Source: Thamnidium elegans
Lineage: Eukaryota; Mucoromycota; Mucoromycetes; Mucorales; Mucoraceae
NCBI GenBank assembly: GCA_025201345.1
Contig: JAIXMG010000004.1
Location: forward strand, 620,001-684,000
DNA: 64,000 nt
Direction: 5' to 3'
The notes beneath the pieces were generated by a model. That model was not told where the DNA came from and made no database searches. It saw only the letters and a program-made list of their open reading frames with translations. The translations under genes were made by a program, and so were the position numbers. The number at the start of each line of letters is the position of its first letter. The first letter of the stretch is position 1. Shown piece after piece: positions 1 through 11,257 of the stretch.

Positions 1-118
1 CTTTTTTTGTTCCATCATGAAATTATTTTTTTTTTAATTTAAATTCGGAAGGAAATCAATAACAAACACACCGTACAAAAAAGAAAATATGTATTAATAG
101 GGAGAATTTTTCGGGAGA

Positions 119-1468
119 CTAGATATCGGCTCCATATGCATTCTCCGGCAGAGCAAGAGGATAAGAAGGTACATAATGACTTGAAGATGTTTGTTGTGTA
201 TTGTAATGTTGTTGTTGTTGTTGTTGCTGTTGTTGTTGCTGTTGTTGTTGCTGTTGCTGTTGTTGTTGTTGTTGCTCTTGCTGATGATGAGATAACAAAC
301 CGGATGTATTGTTAGGAGATCTCATTAATGCTACTGCAGCAGCTGCGGCAGCTGCTGTATTGGTACCAGTTCCGGCAACGGAAACGGCAGATGAATTATT
401 ACTAGAATTTTCTTGACATGGTGTGATTCCTAATGCATTAGGATAATATCCTGTACTATAAAACGGATATCCAGAATAATTTTGACTGTAGAATAAAGGT
501 GATTGAGGTTGAGGATGTTGTGGTTGAGGATGATGCGATAAAGGATGCATAGCAGAAGGATGTCTTTCATTATTATTTCTGAAACTAGTGTTCATATTGA
601 AAGATGGTTCATAATTACATTCTAAAAAACCATTATCATCTCTATCATACATGGAACTAAAATAAGGTCTTCTTGGTGAAGGTGAAGATGACATGGTAAC
701 ATAATTTGGTGTAGCTTCGTATCCGCTATCGGATGAAGGTGGGCCTGATGAAAGATCACCTTCTTCTTTTAATGAGGAAGGTGTACAGATGGAAGGTACT
801 CCTGAATCAAATGAACAACCATGTCTTGAGTATCTTGAACGAGGACTAGCGCTCTTAGGAAGTAAAGTACTTGGACTATGACCACTATTACGACGAGTAA
901 TACAAAATGGACAATGACGAACAAATCTAGCAACTAACTCCTTGGGAATCCAAGAGAATCTTCTTCTTACCTAAAATAATAATTAGATTTATGATAAATG
1001 AATTAAATGATTATTTTTATTTACCAATGCCGAAGTTTTATCTCTTCCTCCGTGATGAGCTTCTCTATGCGCTTTAACAAGGATATCATAAATTTGTTCT
1101 TTCATAGCGACAGGTTTATTATCATGACAAACCAAATCAGTAGTTCCAGGTTGAAGTTGAAACATTTTCTTTACCCAAAAACGAAATTGAGCGGTTGAGA
1201 TTGCTGTATTTCTTGGGTCTCTTAATACTTGTTGAATTAATACATAACGGGTTTGATCTACTAATGCTTTATCTCTTTTTTTAGGACTGAGATTATTTAA
1301 ATAATCATCAATGATGGCACGGAATTCGTCTACAGAGGGGATTTGATCCTCGTCATCAAATGTTTCATCTGGTGGAGTTGATTGTGAATAAAATCGAGTC
1401 GTGTTATTACTTTCAAAACGGTATCCTGTGTAAGGATGATGAGGGTATAGTGCTACAGCGGAGCTCAT
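119..1468 (-). CDS. HHCC (integrase-type H2C2) zinc-finger protein with polyQ tail
   Basis: Two exons, 1468-1025 and 970-119, join in frame to give about 431 residues, starting at the ATG at 1468. Across the splice lies an integrase-type zinc-binding motif: HREAHHGG, a KT pair and an RRRFSW segment, then CPFC (residues about 133-175). This HHCC fold occurs in retroelement integrases and in cellular DNA-binding proteins such as yeast Spt10. There is no DDE catalytic core, so I infer a nuclear DNA-binding or regulatory protein rather than a transposon. The rest is low complexity: a Ser/Pro-rich middle, an Ala run and a Gln tract of about 25 residues encoded at about 200-275. Start and splice are well supported; the function is only inferred. 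Confidence 0.8.
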
Positions 1469-1477
1469 TATTTTTTT

Positions 1478-2367
1478 TTATGTAGGGTATGTAATGTATT
1501 TATATAATATATATAAAAGAAATATAATATATATATTCTCTTTAAAATTATACTTGTGCAAAAGAAGAAGAAGAAGAGGTTTATATAATTTTTTCTTTTT
1601 TGCTTTTTGAATTGAAAAAAAAAGGGGGAAAAACAAGTTGAGAAATGCAGTATCAACTGTTCTACGGTGAATATCAAGGAATGAATTGCTGATCGGAACT
1701 CTTTTTTCTTTGTTATTATTATTATTATTATTATTCATGCAGCCGCACGGGCCAAGCATAATACAAGAACTTATAAGGGACTATACTTTTTTTTTTTTTT
1801 TTATATTATGTTCTTAAAAAAGATAGGGAGTCCCTAGTAATACTATATCAAGTAATAAATGACAAAAAGTAATATTATAACATATATATTATACTTTATT
1901 TGTTAAAAACGGGATGCATTATATTTACAGCCAACTTATTTAAAAGAATACCTATATTTTTCTTCTTTTTACCCTTTTTTTTAAATGTATATTTTCTTTC
2001 TTTTTTTTTGCAGTCCCTTTTACTTCCGGGAATCTGGTTAATAATTGTACAGCAACCAAAAAAAAAAAAAAGTGTATTATATATCTTTTTTTTAATTAAG
2101 CCCTTTTTAGAGAAGGGTCAATGCATAGACTTGATAATAAGTTTTTTTTCAACTTGTACATAATTATTTATTATTTTATACTTTATAGTTGTGATTTATA
2201 CAAAAAACTAATAGGGAGCCCTCTATTTTTAACAAGGTATTTTTACATTAATTATACATATATGTACATTAATATATAATTATAATACGATGATGCAGTG
2301 CACGGAGATCTTGTAATCATATTTACTTTATTTCCCACCATTCCTAGCTTATTGTTATTTAGGAATG

Positions 2368-2410
<43 letters not shown>

Positions 2411-2713
2411 CACATACACACACACACAATAACAATAATATGCACAATACAAATCAAGAAGAGAGAGAGAGAGAGCAAAAGTAGGATTCGACTTTCGAGA
2501 ATAGACAACGATGTCCTTTCTATCTATCACAAGATTCGGTATTCGGCATTTTTGGAATGATGTCTCTATCTCTCTTTCTGTATAATCATTCTCCTATGTT
2601 TTTTGCATAATATACATGTATAATAAACAAGATCTACCATTGTCATTCCTTATTTTGTCAATTATTCTTGTTATTTTAGTTTGATCTATTTTACACATTA
2701 TATATATAGGAGC

Positions 2714-2752
<39 letters not shown>

Positions 2753-2857
2753 TCGGTTTTTCTTTGCTTGAACTTTTTCTTATTATTTATTATTATTGCT
2801 ACGTAATTCAGTTGGGCGTTATTAATCAACTTGCATGCATTAAAAAAATAAATAATT
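1478..2857. other. Intergenic region rich in homopolymers and microsatellites
   Basis: I see no convincing gene here. It holds long T and A tracts, a T-run followed directly by an A-run at 2369-2410, a (GA)n stretch near 2460-2475 and a (CAA)n stretch near 2713-2746. A short motif related to AGGGAC/GTCCCT recurs near 1774, 1826, 2012 and 2212, partly as inverted copies. The nearby protein-like frames are made of homopolymer-encoded residues and are not credible. Confidence 0.6.
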
Positions 2858-3891
2858 TTAGTCCAAGTCCATTTTAACACTTTCTGTTGGTCTATCTAAA
2901 TCGTTGTCAACCGGTAATGATGACTTTTCTTCTATCTTGTTTTCTTCTATCTCTTCCTTATCGATCTTTTCTTCGCCGATCTCTTCTTCACCGATCTCTT
3001 CTTCATCCATCTTTTCTTCATCCATCTTTTCTTCCTCGACCACCTTTTCCTCGCCTTTTTCTTCTTCCATCTTTTCATCCTCCTTTTCTTCTTCAACCTT
3101 TTCTTCAGCCTTTTCTTCAGCCTTTTCTTCAGCCTTTTCTCCAGCCTTTTCTTCTTCCATGTTTTCATCCTCAACCTTTTCTTCTTCCATGTTTTCATCT
3201 TCAGCCTTTTCTTCTATTTTTTCCTCTGTCTTTTCTACTCGCATGTTTTCATCTTCAGTACTAACAAAATCTTCCCAATACGAAGTCACTGAAAGCACTT
3301 TGTCAATAGCGCGTAAATACTTGACAAACATTTTGTAATATTTTTTTGGCTCAATTAATAATTCACATAATCTTTGGATAGTGAAAGGGCAACTTTATAC
3401 GCGTACATTTTTAGTTTGTTATTTTTTTGCGTCTGCTTTAAATTTGACTTACTTGCTATGCTCATTAATAGAGTAGGTAATCTTTGTCGTTAAAGACTCT
3501 ACCATTGTCTTTGCTGTTTCATCTTTCACATTTTCTTCTGCCAATTTACATTGCTACAATACCAACAAAAATAACTTTAATTTTTTTTTTTTTTTTAAAA
3601 AAAAAAACTTTTTGGGTATTATATAGTACCACAACAACTATATATATTTTTTTTTACCTCAGCGATTAAACTATTTAAAATAGTTTGTAATTCTTTCCAT
3701 GTCATGTTGAGTTCATTTGTGTTTGCAATGTGAACAATTGAATCAGGAATAGCAATTGTATCAAATAGTGTACCAATCTCTACTAAATCTGGTCTTTCAA
3801 GCCCTGCAGTTGACAAAACTGGTGAAGTAACTGGTGAAGTAGTTGGTGTTTCGTCGAACGCATTCCTTACTAGAACAATATTTTCTGACAT
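2858..3891 (-). CDS. Hypothetical acidic Glu/Lys-rich protein
   Basis: Three exons fit in phase: 3891-3658, 3553-3453 and 3260-2858, giving 245 residues from the ATG at 3891. The N-terminal 110 residues look globular (ATG context MSENIVLVRNAF, a WKELQ helix, then a short helical exon). The last two thirds are near-perfect EEK/EDE repeats, probably a long charged helix or disordered acidic tail, ending KMDLD. I do not recognise the family. The third-exon acceptor was chosen because TTAG at 3261 keeps the frame. The ATG at 3331 could instead start a separate or alternative protein, so the internal structure is less certain than the locus. Confidence 0.55.
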
Positions 3892-4242
3892 TATACAGAA
3901 AGAGAAGAAAAAAAAAAAGAAGCGGAAAAGGAAGTAATAAAAAATTAAAAGGTAACCCCCCTTTCAAGTCTTTTTTTTTTTTTTTCTTTTTTTTTTAAAC
4001 GCGTGCGCGTATTAAATTCTTTATGTAGAAAATAAAATAAAAAGCTACAGATAAGAATTATCTACAGGATTCAAACATAAAAAGAAAAAGAGCATAATAT
4101 TTGATATTGAAAAGTTTTAAAAAAAAAAAAGGGCTTGATAGATGTGACCGCGCTCGTGTGTGCAAACAATTGTATTTGAAAAACAGATTACACACTTTAT
4201 TTTTTTATTCTTTCTTTATCTTTTTAAAAAATAAAAAAGAAT

Positions 4243-7200
4243 ATGGCAACCGAAACTACGACTCGTGTTTTAGAAGCACTTTCATCATTATATAATTCAA
4301 CAGATAGACAATCTAACAGAGAAGCAAACCGTTGGTTAGAATCCTTTCAAAAAAAGGTAACTTTTTGTTTTCGTATTATTATGTATGCACTTTACTGACA
4401 ACTCGTAGCCCGAAGCATGGACTGTCGCCGATTACCTTTTAAAAGCAAAAGATTCTAATCTCGAAACACGACTCTTTGCTGCTCAAACATTTAAACAAAA
4501 GGTGATATACTAAAAGAAAAATATTTATTGGCAATGTTCTTGTTATACTCATCCTGTTTTTATATATATATATATATATATATAGATTACATATGACTTG
4601 CGTGATTTAGATTCCAATGCTCGTTTACAATTACGTGATTCTCTCGTAGAAATGTTATGGCAATCTGCTACAGGACCTAAAGTTGTTATGGTTCAATTAT
4701 GTTTAGCAGTTGCTGATTTAGCCATTCAGTTACTGCAATGGAAAACTGTAATTCCAGATCTCATTGAAAAGTTTAGTAAAACGCCTGAAGGCGCAATCTG
4801 CTTATTGGAATTACTTAAAATTCTTCCTGAAGAAATGAATTCAAACACAAGATTGGCATTAACCGTAAGTGGATATAAAAAGTAAATATATATATAGAGA
4901 GAGAGAGATATGCTTAAGTTAAGATATGTTTTTTTTTATATAATAGGACGCAGAATATAAAACGAGAGGAGCCGAATTAATCGATAGTAATGCAGAACGA
5001 GTATTACAAGTACTTACAATGTATATGCAGTCCAGTGGTAACGATGTCAAGTTACAAGAAAGAATTTTCACTTGTTTTGCAAGTTGGATTCGATCGGGTG
5101 AGATGGATATTCAAATGATTAGTTCCAGTCCACTTTTAGAGTTGTCATTTAAGGGATTGGAATCTGCTGAATTATTTGATGTAGCAGTTGATGTTGTATG
5201 TGAAATCATTTATGAAACGCGTGATGTGAATGAATGTCAAGCCGTTATTCAAAAGATCTATCCTTGTTTTACTACCATTCTTTCAAAGTTAGAGGAATCT
5301 ATTGAAGAAGAGGATGATGATAATGTTCGTGGTTACTGTAGAATATTTGTGAATGCAGGTGAAGCTTATATCAATTTAATTGGATCTCATCCTGAAGCAT
5401 TTGTTACTTTAATGGAAGGTATTTTAAAGTGTACTGCTTATCAGGATTTGGATATTGTTCAATTGACATTCAAGTTCTGGTACGAATTATCCAACTTGTT
5501 GCAAACGGAGAGCTTTGCTTATGCTGTACCTCAATTTATTGGTTATTATGATGCATTGGTAGACATCATGATTGTACATTTGCATTACCCTGAAGATTTA
5601 GAGTCTATGACTGCTGAAGATCGTGACGAATTCCGTGAATTTAGACATCAAATGGGTGATACCTTAAAGGATTGTTGTCGTATTTTGACCCCGCAGCGTT
5701 GTCTTTTAAAACCCATGAATTTATTGACTTCTCTTTTAAACAAACCTGATGCTACCTGGCAACAAATTGAAGCACCCATCTTTTCTCTTCGTGTAATGGG
5801 TTCGGAAGTACCCGAAAATGAAAACGAGGTCATGTCTCATATTATGGAGTTCTTATCAAAATTACCTGATCACCCTAAAATTCGTTACGCTGCTACTCTA
5901 GTTATCTCAAGATACTCCTTCTGGACTAAATTACATCCTCAATATATCACTTATCAACTTAATTTTATTTCTTCCGGTTTTCAAAATACTGAAGTAGCTG
6001 CTGCTAGTGCTCTTGCATTAAAGAACCTCTGTAAAGATTGTAGCGAAGTAAGTATACTATATAATATATATATGTATATATATATATTAAATTGTTATTT
6101 TTTTACGTGTAGCATTTGGTAGATTATATCTCTCAACTTCACTTGTTTTACTTGAATGTAGTAAAGACACTTCCTTTCAGAGATGTTTTAGAAGTAACTG
6201 AAGCTGTATCTCATGTTATAACTGTCCTTCCTGTAAATGAAGTTGAAAAGGCTTTACAATTGTTCTGTTTACCGATCGCACAAGACTTGCACAACATTGC
6301 ATCAAAGGGAAAGGATGCTGTAACTCAAGAGGAGTGTGTCAAGATTGGAGGTAAGAAGATATATATATATATATATATATATAGATGTATGTATAATCAA
6401 ATACTCAATTATAAAATATAGATATCCTTGAACAAATCAGTGTATTCTTTGATGTTATTCATCCCAAGGTAGAAGTAGGTCAAGTACATCCTTGTGTTAC
6501 CTTTATTGGAGAATTATGGCCAGTATTGGACATGACATTATCAGACTTTGGTCACATAAACACAGTCAACGAACCACTCTGCAAGTGTTTCAATAGCTTT
6601 ATTAGATCATACGGCGTTTATTTTATTCCATTGTTACCCCAATTGATGGATCGTCTTGTGAGTGCATTTGATGCTACAGGAAAGAGTTGTTACCTTTGGG
6701 TTTCATTTAAACTTGTACGAGAATACGCATGCGACGAAGGAGAGTGTGCATTACCTTGTTTCCAATTCGTGCAACGTATAAGTCAATCCATGTTCATGAA
6801 GTTACAACAAGTCAATGATATTCCAGATGTCATTGAAGAATATTTCAAAATGATGACTGCCTTTTTAGATAAATCGCCTACATTACTCGTACAAGATCCT
6901 TCGCTTTCCACAGTTTATCAAGCGGGTATTGTTGGACTGTCTGTTACTGAACCTCATGCGTTAGGCGCCATCTTGGTATTCTTTAAACACTTGTTGGAAA
7001 AGAAGCAGCCTACTGTTCTGGTCTTGTTTACAGAATATGGTAATCAATTAACTGCTGTCTTGTTTAGTGGGTTGGTTGATTTCTATCATCAAGATTCTAT
7101 CCCTGATGTTGCTGCTTTATTGAAATCTTTGGCTGAAATCTTACCTAATGAAGCTACTCAATGGATGATGGACGTTGTTAACAGTGTACCTCAAGAATAC

Positions 7201-7398
7201 ATGTCTCTTGAAATCAAGAACGAATTTATGACAAATTGGACTGGGTAAGATTTTTTTTTTCTTTTTTTTATTATTTTATTTATCTTTTTTTATTTCAATA
7301 GTGCAATTAGAGAAAGTCATTGGGTCAAGGTCAGAAGAGTCTTATCTGATTTTGTTACTGCTTACCGCAGAAGAAATACGAGCAAAGATCGTCGTTAA
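4243..7398 (+). CDS. MTR10: Transportin-3 / Mtr10-type importin-beta nuclear import receptor
   Basis: Seven exons (4243-4356, 4409-4501, 4586-4864, 4947-6047, 6113-6350, 6422-7244, 7302-7398) join in frame to 914 residues, the usual size for Mtr10/TNPO3. The N-terminus reads MATETTTRVLEALSSLY, then EANRWLESFQ, WTVADYLL and RLFAAQTFKQKI, which is the importin-beta N-terminal HEAT pattern of this subfamily. Helical HEAT repeats fill the whole length and the C-terminus ends YRRRNTSKDRR. The family carries SR-type RNA-binding proteins into the nucleus in a Ran-GTP-dependent cycle. All introns are short GT-AG, and two contain (TA)n runs next to the acceptor. Confidence 0.95.
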
Positions 7399-9169
7399 AA
7401 AAATAATAGCATTAGCTTAAAAATCTCTATAAAATAAATCTTTTTTAAAACATGTCCCTTTTTTTTTTTTAATAGTAGTACTTTTTAATGCAAGCAAGAT
7501 ATGTACCATAAATTCACTGTCGTAAAAGGAAAGCGTAAGGGTGACAAAAAAAAAAGTTAAATTCTTTGCTATCTTGGAAAGGACTAAAACATTTAACTTT
7601 ATTCCAGGTGTGTATTTGAACTAGATTGGCTGAAAAATAAATAACAACTATGCTTAACCTTTGTTTTTTGCTGCCTATTTTCTTACTTTTTAATGCAAAT
7701 TCCTGTAAAATATTTTAAAAAAGTCTCAAACTTGGCCAAAAGTAGTAAAGGGGGGGGGCCTCAATTTTTGTGTATATCTAAACTCAAAGCTCGATCAATG
7801 TACAAGTTTACTTTCGGATAGGTTATCGAAACATGCGACTTGGTCTAATTACTCGGACCAACTCTCTAAAACAGGATACATGTTACACTATGCAATCTCG
7901 GACACTATCGCCCTGACAGAAGAGATAAATACACGGGGTTTGTTTTTTAAATATAGCAAATTCATTTGCAGTAACTAATAGAAAACAGATTTTTTTTTTA
8001 TAATTTTTTAAAAAAAAACTGTTACAACAAACAAACAAGCTTTTGTACGAATCATTCTTTGTAATACCAATATGGTAATGTTTAAAACAATCGATTTGTT
8101 TATGTTAATCGTGTGAATTTAAATCAAATGGTTTTATGTTGTTTTTTGTATGGAGTGATCACTTGAACAAGAAAGGGAAAATGACGAATCAAAAATATAG
8201 AAGAGATTCGTGTAACTACATTATAAAAAGCAAGATAGGTCCCTATTCATGTGTTATCGGTAAAGGGGTTACTCCAATTCAATATAGTTCAACTGCCGAG
8301 AATAACAGATACTGTGTCACTTGGTTTGTGCAAAAATCAAGATAAACTCCCATTAAATCTTTTTTTTTTTTCACATTAATTTATTTTATCAAAAGGTAAA
8401 ACCAGTATATTAAACGGGTGTAACTTTTTTTTTTTAAAAAAAACTATCATCTGTCTTGAGAGAAATTCGCACAATAAGATAGAACTATGTTGTGTAATGG
8501 ATAAATTGGTATCGAATTCTAACGAATGACGAAAATGTGATCATTTTTTTGTTGTTTTATTAAATTACATTATCTTTGCAGAGAAATTATTAAACTAAGA
8601 TATGAAAACTATTGCAAAAAGTATTCAAATTATTCTAGTGATGTAAAGCTATTTATCCCTTCTTTTTTTTTAACTCGCCTTTTTTTCTTTCATTTTTAAT
8701 ATACAAGTAAGTTTATTTTATATGATATATGGACATAGTTATTGTAAAAGACGCGTACATCTTATATTTCCTTTCTCTTTTGATTATTTTAGACCGCTTA
8801 CTTTCTTACTTATAATAGACTGATATCAATATCAATATACAATATACCTCTCCCGTATTTACGCGAATGGCTCCATAGCGGTAAATGAAAAAATACTGTA
8901 TTTCTAAGGGAACTGTATAACAGGACTTAAATCTGTAGATATCCCATCATTACTGCTTTACCACCGTCGGTCCATCTTAAACACTTCGTATCAATCAGTT
9001 TCCTTACGCATATGGGTTTGGCACCCGAATACTTGTATTAACGGTGGAATCTTTGGTCCGTGTTTCAAGACTGATCATGTAGAGTCATCAAGCCGACAAC
9101 CTAAAGGAAGAACGTAAAAAAAAAGACAACGTGTAATCGAGAATTAATTAGTACTCACATTATAACTAT

Positions 9170-9204
<35 letters not shown>

Positions 9205-10365
9205 GTAATAGAAAACACCAACGTAAGTAAAACACATAGAATAGATGACATGCTAAATTGTATACTCTGCTCAAAATAATATCAAACGGCAGACTCTAGT
9301 CGCAAACATTTCGTTATAATGCAAGGAGCGTGCGAAAAAGAAGGTAAGGCGTGAACATGTCCAAAAAAGAATCAGCGAGTATTGATCACGTTTATTATAG
9401 AATATTTTACTAGTGAGGCATCCGTAACCAATTTTTCAACTGTACACATAGTTCGAATAATGACAGAAGCTCCCAATTTTATCGTAAACTCTTAACAGCG
9501 TGATTTTGACCGAGCAATTGTTCATGCTTGCAAATCAGCAAACTCTAGCAAAGAGGAAAAAAGAAAAAATGGGTGGATTTTAGAACAGATAAAACTCAAA
9601 CCTTTTTTGTTATGTCATTTTGATGAAAATAACAGTATGGTCGAGTTTAAGGCGTTAAGTCACGAAGATAATATTAATGACACGAGCAACATACTTCCAA
9701 CGTATCCTAATATTTGGCCTTGCGACCAAAGTTCAGGTGTAGTAATTAGAGCTCAAAGTTCTGGTTTTCTTAACAGATAAGAAGGACCGAGAGTAGGCAC
9801 TTCGTCTTTTTTCCCCGTGTCTCCTTGTCTAGTACTAAAATCTTTATCCATGAAGAAAGCCGGAACAAAGCAAAGGCCATGAAAGCTGAAGAAAATAGTA
9901 AATCCGTCGAACCTTTCATTTAGTTAGACAGGCTAGGCAACTTCGATCGCATTTTTATCACTCTAGTGCCTACCTTCTTTATGGTGCGTCAAGTAATCTC
10001 GCACTACCCCCATTCCTGCCAACCTTTCACAGTTTTCACTCTTTGTGACCATGAGGGTATTAAAAAGTCAGTTGAGAATGATAATGCATCCCAGCTACTC
10101 CAAAACATTGCTCATGGTATTTTCAAGTCAGCTGAAAGCAAAATCAAAAAAAAAAGGACTTTGTTGTTTCCGAAGTAAGTTGGTTGTCTTGACAACACCG
10201 ATTTGCATTATTGCGACCAACCACCTGTTTTTAAGATCGAATGTGGGATTACTCCTCAGTGACCAATACATATTATATCACGTGATTCTGTCGAAAATAA
10301 AATAAAATAATGACAATCCCTTTTTTTTTTTTTCTTTTACATTGTATTCAAATCTCGATAATAAG
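7399..10365. other. Long gene-poor intergenic region
   Basis: This is about 3 kb between the transportin and sigma-adaptin genes. It holds homopolymer runs (for example a long T run at 9172-9202 and G8 near 7750) and no recognisable RNA gene. One 94-codon open exon-like stretch at 9499-9780 is described separately. A 70-codon frame at 9966-10178 and a 69-codon frame at 8136-8345 show no recognisable domain and may be chance. Confidence 0.5.
9499..9780 (+). other. Unidentified open, exon-like stretch
   Basis: A frame of 94 codons stays open from directly after a good acceptor (TTAACAG, AG at 9497-9498) to a TAA at 9778-9780. It encodes a mixed, non-repetitive peptide beginning RDFDRAIVHACKSANSS and ending SSGFLNR. 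The composition (Cys, His, Trp, charged residues) looks more protein-like than the surrounding AT-rich sequence. I find no convincing partner exons or ATG upstream, and the next frames downstream are interrupted. It may be the last exon of an unrecognised gene, a decayed gene, or chance. No function can be given. Confidence 0.25.
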
Positions 10366-11105
10366 ATGATTTCGTTTTTTCTTATTGTCAATAGAACAGG
10401 ACAAACGCGTTTTTCTAGGTATTACCAAAGCGACATTATAAAAGATCGGCCCACTTTTGAATTGCAAGTTGCTAGATCATGTATAACTAGAAAACAAAGT
10501 CAGGTAACTAATTAAGAATATAGATTGTAAAAGTGTATTAATAATATTCAGTAGACGTTATTTTTTTCTTTAAAAGAACATAAGATAGGTAAGATTTTTT
10601 TTTTTCAGGTACAAAGTGTAATATAAACTCAGTACAAAGAAAAAAATAAAAGTTTATCGTACCTATGCTTCTTTATATTTTATAATTGGGTGTGATCCAG
10701 AAGATGTAAGTGACTAAATTGCTTGTTTTGGATATCATATCTAAAACAGACTTTTTTCCCTTTTAGAATGTGTTTTCTCTGTTAGAGTTGATTCAATTTA
10801 GTGTGGGTAAAAAAATAGAATAAGAAAAAAAAATAAGCGTATTTTACCTAAAAAAAAAAATATTTTTTGTATGTACGTATTAGAGTGTATGGATCAGTAC
10901 TTTGAAAAAGTGGTAAGTTTTTGAATGTTACTATTTGTGGTTAATTAAAATGGAATAGACGGAACTTGATCTGGTGTACAATCTCGAAAAAGTGCACATG
11001 ATCATGGACGAAATTATTGTTAAAGGTCTAATACTGGAAACCAATCATGATCGTGTTTTGGATTTGGTTTATGCTCTTGATCATAAAAAAGTCAGTACCA
11101 CTTGA
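10366..11105 (+). CDS. Clathrin-adaptor sigma subunit, AP-4-like (sigma4)
   Basis: Six small exons (10366-10503, 10555-10588, 10653-10705, 10767-10806, 10884-10912, 10959-11105) join in phase to 146 residues, the normal size of a sigma adaptin. The N-terminus MISFFLIVNRTGQTRFSRYY matches the longin-like start. It is followed by ITRKQSQ, VYRTYASLYFIIG, ECMDQYFEKV and ELDLVYNLEKVHMIMDE, then LILETN. The NxxGQTR start and the ILETN ending resemble AP-4 sigma more than AP-1, AP-2 or AP-3. Sigma subunits belong to heterotetrameric coats that sort cargo; AP-4 acts at the trans-Golgi. The locus is easily missed because no exon exceeds about 50 codons. The sigma family is sure; the AP-4 assignment is an inference from motifs. 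Confidence 0.85.
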
Positions 11106-11257
11106 TTGTGTCCCCGCCTATCTTTTGGTGTAATATATATTTTTATTTTATATAAATTAAGCAACACGCTCTCTTTTTTTCTTTCTTCTTTTTTTTATAT
11201 ATATCTCTCTCTTTTTTTTTAAAAAAATATCTATAATAAAATAATTAGTCACTTTCT

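Noticed and set aside
2947..3198. Lys/Arg-rich open frame inside the acidic-protein gene
   Set aside because: It is the shifted reading of the GAA/GAG repeats of the acidic protein.
4101..4295. 64-codon frame across the start of the transportin gene
   Set aside because: It is out of frame with the clear MTR10 start at 4243.
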